A stretch of 64,000 nucleotides of DNA, from contig JAPXFQ010000811.1 in assembly GCA_028564705.1 (NCBI GenBank), forward strand, positions 415,784-479,783, in the 5' to 3' direction. Below the pieces are notes generated by a model. That model was not told where the DNA came from. It saw nothing but the letters and a program-made list of their open reading frames with translations, and did no database searches. The DNA is from Apricaphanius iberus. Lineage: Eukaryota > Chordata > Actinopteri > Cyprinodontiformes > Aphaniidae. This document shows positions 37,201 to 46,200 of this stretch, in pieces; position 1 is the first letter of the stretch, and the number at the start of each line of letters is the position of its first letter. The position numbers were made by a program, and so were the translations under genes.

Positions 37201-40200
37201 CTGGATGATCATTTCTGATCTTGAAGACATTCATAAATTAATCTGATATTGTCTGTCTGTCTTTATTGGGGCATTTATTTGAAGGAAATAACTGAGGTCA
37301 TTCTGATCTGAAACAGGAGAGTTTTTTTGCTTCCCCCTTTTTCTTGAGGAAGGATTGCACTTTTTCGACCTGTTTGCTTTGCGGGTTTTTGTCCTGTGAA
37401 GTTGGAAGGATTTTTGCTTTTGATTTTTCACTTTTTCTCATTTGTTATGATGCATAACCATGGCAACAAGGTGGTTTACAGCCGGGAGCAGCTGATTAAC
37501 ATGGCAAAAACTGAAATTATGCTTCAACTGTAGCCACAAATCCCTGAAGAGTTGAAAAGGAGGAAGCATGGGTGCAGAGCAGGATTGAAAAGGAGACAGA
37601 GAAGGAGGACATTATGGGAAACGTGAGATCTCTAGCTAACAAAATGGATGAACTCCAAGCCCTGACAAGGTCTCAGCCTGCGTATCGTCAATGCAGTGTT
37701 ATGTGCTTCACTGAGACGTGGCTACAGGATCATATCCCCGACTCCAACGTCTCTCTGATTGGCTTTCTGACTGTGCAAGCAGACAGAGATCTGAAGAGAA
37801 GTGGAAAAAGAAAAGGAGGTGGAGTAGCAGTGCTTGTCAACAATAGATGGTGTCATCCAGGACATGTTACTGTGAAGGTTAGTCCCTGCTGCCCAGATAT
37901 TGAACTCTTGGTAGTTAATTTACGTCCATATTATTTACCAAGAGAGTTCACCAGTGTCATTTTGGCTGTTTTTTATATTCCACCTTCAGCCGTTGCCGAC
38001 CATGCATGTGATGTCATCAGTTCTGTTGTTGCTAAGCTACAGACCCAGCACCCCAATGCATTTGTGGCAATATCTGGTGATTTTAATCATGCCTCGCTCT
38101 CTTCTACACTTCCAACTTTTCAACAGTTTGTCAGCTGCTCCACAAGAGAAAACAAGACCTTGGATTTGTTTTATGCAAATGTAAAGGATGCTTTTATGTC
38201 CAAACCAAGACCTCCACTAGGACAATCAGATCACAATCTTGTCTTTCTCTGCTCAGAATATGAACCACTTGTTCAAAGGCAACCTCCGACAAAGAGAACT
38301 GTTAAAAAATGGTCAAATGAAGCTGAAGAAGCCCTGCAGGGTTGCTTTGAGTCAACAGACTGGATGACTCTTTGCCAGCCACATGGAGAGGACATAAATG
38401 CCATGACTGGGTGTGTGACTGAATACATAAACTTCTGTGTTGACAACATTGTCCCCTCCAGAACAGTGAGATGCTTCCCTAATGACAAACCATGGATCAC
38501 CAGTGAGCTGAAGGAACTGCTGAACAAGAAAAAAAGAGCCTTCAGGGAGGGAGATAGGGAGTTATTAAGAAGTATACAGAAGTAACTAAAAGTCAAGATC
38601 AGAGACAGCAAGGAGGCTTACAGGAAGAAGCTGGAGAACAAACTACAGAGGAACAATATAAGAGATGTCTTGTCTGGAATGAAAAAGATCACAGGCTTTA
38701 AGCAAAGGAAGGACTGGATAGATGGAAGTGTGGATAGTGCCGATGAACTGAACACATTCTTCAATAAGTTCAGTTCAGGAACAAGCTCAGCATCCTCTTC
38801 TCCTGTTTCCATCCAGAGAGACATCCGACTCTCCTCTGACCCACACCTGTCATGTCACACCTCAGATGTTTCATCTTCCACCTCAGTCATGACCTCTTCT
38901 TCTTCCACAACTTTGTCTTCGACCAAGTCAGGAGATTCCGTTACCCCCTTTACCTCACCTTCCCACCTATCTTTTTCTAAAAGTCAGGTGAAGAGGCAGT
39001 TGGAGAAACTGAACCGGAACAAGGCTGCAGGTCCAGATGGTTTCAGCCCCAGAGTCCTGAAGACCTGTGCAGAGCAGCTCTGTGGGATTCTGCAGCACCT
39101 ATTCAACCTTAGCCTGAACCAAGAGAAGGTTCCAGTGTTGTGGAAGACATCCTGCCTTGTTCCAGGACCAAAGAAAACTCACCCATCAGTCATCAATGAC
39201 TACAGACCTGTTGCCGTGACATCCCACATCATGAAGGTCCTGGAGAGACTGTTGTTGTCCCACCTGAGTAAGCAAACTAGAACCTATCAGGACCCCCTGC
39301 AGTTTGCTTATCGCAATGGTGTTGGTGTTGAAGATGCCATCATCAACCTGCTTCAACCAACCCACTGTCATCTGGACAAAGCAGGCAGCACTGTGAGAAT
39401 CGTGTTCTTTGATTTCTCCAGTGCATTTAACACAATTCAGCCTGACTTACTTTGTCAGAAACTCCTGAAGACACAGGTGGAGGCCTCAACAATCAGCTGG
39501 ATCAATGACTACCTGACAAACAGACCACAGTTTGTGAGACTGAAGGATTGTATGTCAAACCAGCTGATCAGCAGCACAGGAGCACCACAAGGGACTGTAC
39601 TCTCACCATTCCTTTTCACTCTGTACACCTCAGACTTCCAGTATAAGACGGAGACCTGTCATCTGCAGAAATACTCAGACGACTCTGCAATTGTCGGGTG
39701 TATCAGAGATGGTGATGAAGCTGAATACAGAGAGCTGGTGAGAAGCTTTGTGGCAGAGAAAGAACGTTCACTTAAATATGTCTACACATGGTATAGTAAA
39801 TTTAAATATATTAACAGTGAACACAAAACACGATAAACTAGATAACCAAAAAAAAAAAAGGGTGGTGGTGGGGGGGGGCTAACTTACAACTTAAGAGAGT
39901 TCATTACCCTCATTCCAATTTCTGAGATTGTAGTATTCAATAAATGGTTGCCAAATTCTGTAAAACGTACTGTCTTGATTTTTTGATAAAATACTTATTT
40001 TTTCGAGCTCTAGACGCCTCATAACATCTGTCATAAGATTCGAGTAAGTCGGGGCCGTTTTTAGTTTCCAGTTGAGTAGAATCAATCGTCTCGCGAGTAT
40101 ACAAACAAATGAAACCATTCTTAGTTCCATACTGATATTTGCCAAACTTGGTCGAAAACTCCGAGGACTGCAACTAATGGGTCCATTTTAATGGGTTTGT

Positions 40201-43200
40201 GTAGAATGTTTGATAAAGTTTTGAAGATATTGGCCCAGTAATTTACTATTTTTGGTCAGCTCCAGAACATATGAACCAGTGTTCCTGGGGCAAGTCCACA
40301 TCTGTCACATGAAGGATCTACTGAGGGGAATATTTTATGAAGCTTTTGTTTTGACCAGTGTAATGGTCCATTCACACCGCAGGCTTTGTCAGCGTCAGCA
40401 ACGTCAAGATTACATGTTAAGTCTATGGCGGAGGCCGTTAGAGGAGCGTCACGGTCTCTGCGGCACTTTGTGAACTTTGGCTCCGTCAACTTTTCAAGCT
40501 TTTCCTGCTTTTCATGCTTCAAAGCTCATAAAGCCAGCAGTGCAGAAGTTCAGCTAGTTGAACTTTTGACGGTGCTGACGGCCCTGAAGCGGCGAGTTAA
40601 CCAATCAGAGCTTATAATTGTAGCGATGTTACTACACGTATTTTGAATGTAGCGGGAGCTGGAAAAACCTAAATTTTAAGTCTAGAAAACGCAGATTTAA
40701 AAAATCATAAATAACATTTACCGAAGACAGATGGACAAGCGCTCTTCGGGAGGAATAGAGAACCTGTAGTTGGTGTCCTGGTAGGAGATTTGAGCTCCGA
40801 TGCGGCCCAGGAGGTCGTAAAATTAGGCGCGAGACAGACTGAAGTACTGCTGAAAGCGAACCTCATCCATACGTAGCTCCTGGAGCAAATGGTTAAACTC
40901 CCCAAACTCAGAACGCATCCGTAGAATAGGGTGTATCCACAGACGGCGCTTACGTTGCCGAAGTCGACATTGTCTAGCTTTATTTAGCAAATAAAGCCAA
41001 GGCACTCTCTCAATACTATCTGCCATAGTTCAGAATGTCCGGCAACAGAAGAAGCCCACGCGTTGTTTTTTGCTCAGAAGTGGCAGACTTTGCAAGCTTC
41101 AACATAGAAGCGTCAAACTAGATGCTTTGTGAGCTTTGCATGACACTGATAAAGCGTGCGGTGTGAATGCACCATAGGCGGTGGGTTATTTTAAATTGCA
41201 GAAGGCCTGTCTGCCAGTGATCTTCTGTGATTTCTCTGCCCAGATCGTCCTGCCAGGCTAATCTTAGATGATCTGTAGTTGTATTCTCAGACAGGTTTGA
41301 CAATAGGCCACATAGCTTGGTTATTCCACCTCTCTTGGAGGGATCGTGCTGGAGTAAAACCTCCATCGATGATGGGTCAGGAGAGTTTGGATATGATGGA
41401 TTATTTTGCATTACAAAAATCTGTATCTGTAAATATTTATAGAACTGTGACTTTGGAATATCATATTTATTTTGTACGTGTTCAAATGATGGAAATACGT
41501 GGTCTATGAACAAATCTAGGAAGGTACGAATACCTTTTTCCGACCAATCCTTAAACAATGTATTAGCAAATGCAGGTGCAAAGGCATGATTTTCAGTAGG
41601 GGGCTCTGTAATGAACATGGTTGCTACCAAAGTGGCGGTTTTTGTTGCAGCCAGTAAGTTAATATTTTAATATTGCATGCCCAGTAATAAAGTTTAAAAT
41701 TTGGTAATCCCATACCTCCCACTAATCTTGGCCTTTATAGAAAGACCGTCCTCAACCTTGTTTTTTACATCCCCCAGATAAATTGCGAAATTATTCTGTC
41801 TAGACTATAAAAAAAGTTTTTCTTGATATAAATGGGAATGCACTGATATAAAAAGAGAAATTTGGGGAGAATGGTCATTTTAATTATATTGATTCGCCCT
41901 GCTAGCGATATAGGTATATGGGACCATCTCTGCAGGTCATCAATAGTTTTATTAAGAAGTTTTTGGAAATTCTCTTTGAAGAGATCCGTAAAAATTCTGG
42001 TAACATTAACCCCAAGATATTTAAACTGAGTTGAGGTCTTAAATGGCAGATTATTATAGAGTTGTTGACCACCTAAATTCTTTATTGGAAACAATAAACT
42101 TTTATTAACATTTGTTCTATATCCCGAAAGCTGTCCAAACTCATTTAGATGGGTCTGAGACAAATATCAACAAATTATCCACAAATAATGAGACCTTGTG
42201 TTCCTTGCGTCCTCTATAAACCCCATTGTATTCAGTCGAGGCGGGTAAAGAAATTGCAAGTGGCTCCATTGCAAGTGCGAAGAGAAGAGGAGAAAGTGGG
42301 CAGCCCTGTCTAGTGGATATTGATAACCTAAAATAATCAGATCTGATCTTATTTGTCTGCACTGAGGCCACTGGAGATGCATAAAGGCGTTGGATCCATG
42401 AAATAAAATTTGAGCCGAGACCAAACATTGACAGGGCCGGGAAGAGACACTTGACCCTGTCAAAGGCCTTCTCTACATCTAATGATATTAAAATTTCAGA
42501 GAGTGAATTAGAATTGGATGTATATATAATATCAAATAATCTACGAATGTTATGGGTCAATTGTCTGCCCTTGACAAATCCTGTTTGGTCCCCATTAATT
42601 ATTTTTGGAAGAACCTTTTCAAGCCTGATTGCTAATATTTTAAATTTTGGTGTCTATATTGAGTAGACTCACTGGTCTGTAAGATGCTACTTCTAGGGGG
42701 TCTTTGCCGTTTTTATGCATTAGTGAGATTGTTGCTTGATAGAATGTTGTCGGCAGAGAGCCTCTTTCTAACGATTCATTAACGACTGTCAGGAGCAGAG
42801 GTGCCACCTCTATCACAAATGTTTTATAGAATTCGGATGTGTACCCATCTGGGCCTGGTGACTTTGAGTTTTGTAGGCTCCGTATTGCTATGGTAACCTC
42901 CTGCAGACTTATAGGTTCTTCCAGGCAACACTTGTCTTCCTGACAGATTATAGGGATTTCTAGGTTATCAAGAAACACCTGCATAGTTCTAGAGTCACCT
43001 TTTGATTCTGTTGTATATAGTATAAAATGGTTCAAATTCTCTATTTATCTCCAACTGATCCTTTTTTATTTCTCCAGACTCTTTGCGAATTTCTGTTATG
43101 TGTTTAAATGCCTCTGTGATTCTTATCTGATGAGCCACCAGTCTTCCTATTTTTTCTCCATGCTCATAATAATTATTCCTAGAACAATTTATCAATTTTT

Positions 43201-46200
43201 TGTTGTCTCTGTTGTGGAGCGGAGCCTGAACTCAGTTTGCAGAGTTGTCTTCTTAACAAGCAGTTTAGGAGTAGGAGAAGTTGCACATTGTCTATCCAGT
43301 TCAGTAATTTGCCTTGTAATTTTAGTTCTTTTCTCATTTTGCATTCTGGTCAACTGAGCTGAATAAGAGATTATTTGCCGTCGAATATATGCTTTGAAGG
43401 CCTCCCATACAGTACTTTTGGACATATCTGGGGTCGCGTTGGTTTGCATTTAGAAAGCTATTTGTGATCTAATAAATTCTACATTTGTTGTCCATGCGCT
43501 AAGTTTTGGCACTGCGTCTATTTGGAAAATTCAGCTGTAATTTTAGCGGAGCATTATCTGATAAGACAATGGCTTCATAATCTACATGTTTTACCGCGGT
43601 TAGTAGCTTAGAATCAATGAAGAAGTAATCTATCCGAGAGAAAGTCTTGTGTATTGGAGAGAAAAATTAATATTTACGTTTTCTTTTATTTAGGTGTCTC
43701 CATACATCTACCACATTAGCTGATTTTAAAAACGTTTGTAACACTTTGGCTGATTTAGTGAGTACAGATTGTCTATTTGATAATCTATCCAGCACAGGAT
43801 CCATCACTAAATTAAAATCACCCGCCAGAATCAGATTATGGGTGTGAATATTTGGTAAAGTTGCCAGGACTGTGTATATAAACCTCTCATCATCAAAGTT
43901 GGGCACATAAATGTTTCCCAGTATTATTGGAGTATTATAAATTTCTACGGTCACAATCACATATCTGCCATTTGAGTCAGAGATTATATGCAATGTAATA
44001 AAGGGAATATTTGTATTAATTATTATGGCAGTCCCCCAGGATTTGGAATTAAAGCTGGAATGAAATACCTGTCCTACCCATTTCTTGTCATTTCACGACA
44101 GAGCGGTACAGCGCCCGCATAACTGCAGACGCCTTACCAATCCGCCTATCGATCTCCCGTTCCATTTTTCCCTCATTCGTGAACAAGACCCCCAGATACT
44201 TGAACTCCTCCACTTGAGGTAGAACCCCATCCCCGAACTGAAGAAGGCACCCTACCCTTTTCCAGATCAAGACCATGATCTCGGATTTGGAGGTACTGAT
44301 CCTCATCCCAGCCGCTTCACACTTGGCTGCGAACCGCTCCAGCGAAAGCCGTGAATCACATTCAGATGAAGCCAACAGGACCACATCATCGATAATAGCG
44401 ACCCGATCCTGAGGTCACCAAAACGGACTCCCTCAACACCTTGGCTGTGCCTAGAAATCCTGTCCATAAATGTTATGAACAGGATCGGTGACAAAGGGCA
44501 ACCTTGGTGGAGTCCAACTCTCACTGGAAACGAGTCCGACTTACTGCCGGCAATGCGAAACTAACCTCTGACACCGGTCATACAGGGACCTAACAGCCCT
44601 TATCAAAGGCTCTGGTACCCCATACTCCCGGAGTACCCCCCACAGGACTCCCCGAGGTACATGGTCGAACACCTTCTCCAAGTCCACAAAACACATGTAG
44701 ACCGGTTGGGCGAACTCCCATGTACCCTCCAGGGCCCTGCTGAGGGTAAAGAGCTGGTCCAGTGTTCCAAGGCCAGGACGAAAACCGCATTGTTCCTCCT
44801 GGATCCAAGGTTTGACTATCCGTCGGACCCTCCTCTCCAGAACCCCTGAATAGACCTTACCAGGGTGTCTCAGAAGTGTGATCCCCTAAAGTTGGAACAC
44901 ACTCTTTGGTCCCCCATTTTAAAGAGGGGGACCCCCACCCCAGTCTGCCAATCCAAGGGAACTGCCCCCGATGTCCACGCAATATTGCAGAGCTGTGTTA
45001 ACCAACACAGCCCTATAACATCCAGAGCCTTGAGGAACTCTGGGCCAATCTCATCCACCCCTGGAGCCTTGCCACCAAGGAGCTTTTTGACAACCTCAGT
45101 GACCTCAGCACCAGAGATCGGAGAGCCCGTCCCAAAGTCCCCAGACTCTGCTTCCAAACAGGAAGGCGTGTCGGTGGGATTGAGGAGCTCTTTGAAGTAT
45201 TCCATCCACTGACCCAAAACGTCCTGTGTCGAGGTCAGCAGTACACCACCCCAACTGTAAACATTGCTCAGGCGCCGGATGGTGGACCGGAATCGCTTCG
45301 AAGCCACACGGCAGTTGTCTCCATGGTCTCTCCAAACTTCTCTCACAGCACAGGGAGGAGTAACTAAAACTGGCTACATTAAATATCACTGTTAACTTAT
45401 TTTGGCACAGAACAGTCAGTTAATGCTTCACAATGCTGGAAATATTGTAATATCATCAATTTACCAGAGAAAATTACTCTAAAACACAGAAAATGAACTG
45501 AGTTCAATAATGGGAGTGCTGCTGTTTGGAACTAGTCGCAGCTGCATGAACCACGTGACTTCCGCATTCCATTCTTTTTATATGATGAATGAAAAGGCAG
45601 CATTGTAAATTGGAGATAGGTGATGTCTCAGGCCTCCTCCTCTGTTGAGCGATGGTTTCTCTACTTTTACATAGATGGCTTCTTTTACTCCTCTTTCAAA
45701 CCATCTGTCCTCTCTGTCTAATATCTGAACATTTCTGTCCTCAAAGGAGTGGGCTTTATCCTTGAGATGTAAATGAACAGCAGAGTCCATGCCTGAGGAG
45801 TTAGCTCTCCTGTGTTGGGCCATGCGTTTGTACAGTGGTTGTTTGGTTTCACCAATGTAGAGGTCCTTGCATTCTTCATTGCATTGGATTGCATACACCA
45901 GGTTGCTTTTTTTGTGCGTGTGTTGTTCTGTCCTTGGGATGTACTAGTCTCTGTCTGAGTGTGTTTCTGGGTTTGAAATACACAGGGATACTGTGTTTGT
46001 TAAAAATCCTCCTGAGATTTTCAGAAATCACAGACATATATGGAATGACTACATTGTTTCGATTGTTTCTTTTTCTTTTTCAACCACTTTGTTGGCTTTC
46101 TTTCTAGCTGTAGTTTTCACAAAAAGTCCAGCTGGGGTAACCACAAGTTGTGAGGGTGTCTCTCACGTGCTTGCGTTCTTCCCCTTGGGCCTGTGAGCTG

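Larger units (their letters stand above)
34690..37240 (-). mobile_element. decayed Tc1-like element split by an hAT
   Basis: The minus strand at about 35160-34850 reads [20 protein letters not shown], then RGTDALHKW, and later fragments in the position of the FQTDNDPKHT and [11 protein letters not shown] blocks, with many stops. Continuity is broken at 35650 by an hAT and resumes at 37027 (CAAGGTGTGGCTTTAAAAGC region). All catalytic blocks are degenerate. Confidence 0.6.
39756..44092 (-). mobile_element. L1-type LINE, minus strand, decayed and interrupted
   Basis: Read on the minus strand from about 44092 to 39756 it holds the endonuclease, a linker, reverse transcriptase and the ORF2 C-terminus, with the final [12 protein letters not shown] residues at about 39895 and a probable 3' UTR to the Rex1 junction. 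A Harbinger element (40363-41174) interrupts the C-terminal part. It is 5'-truncated against a Rex3-like fragment. Confidence 0.8.
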
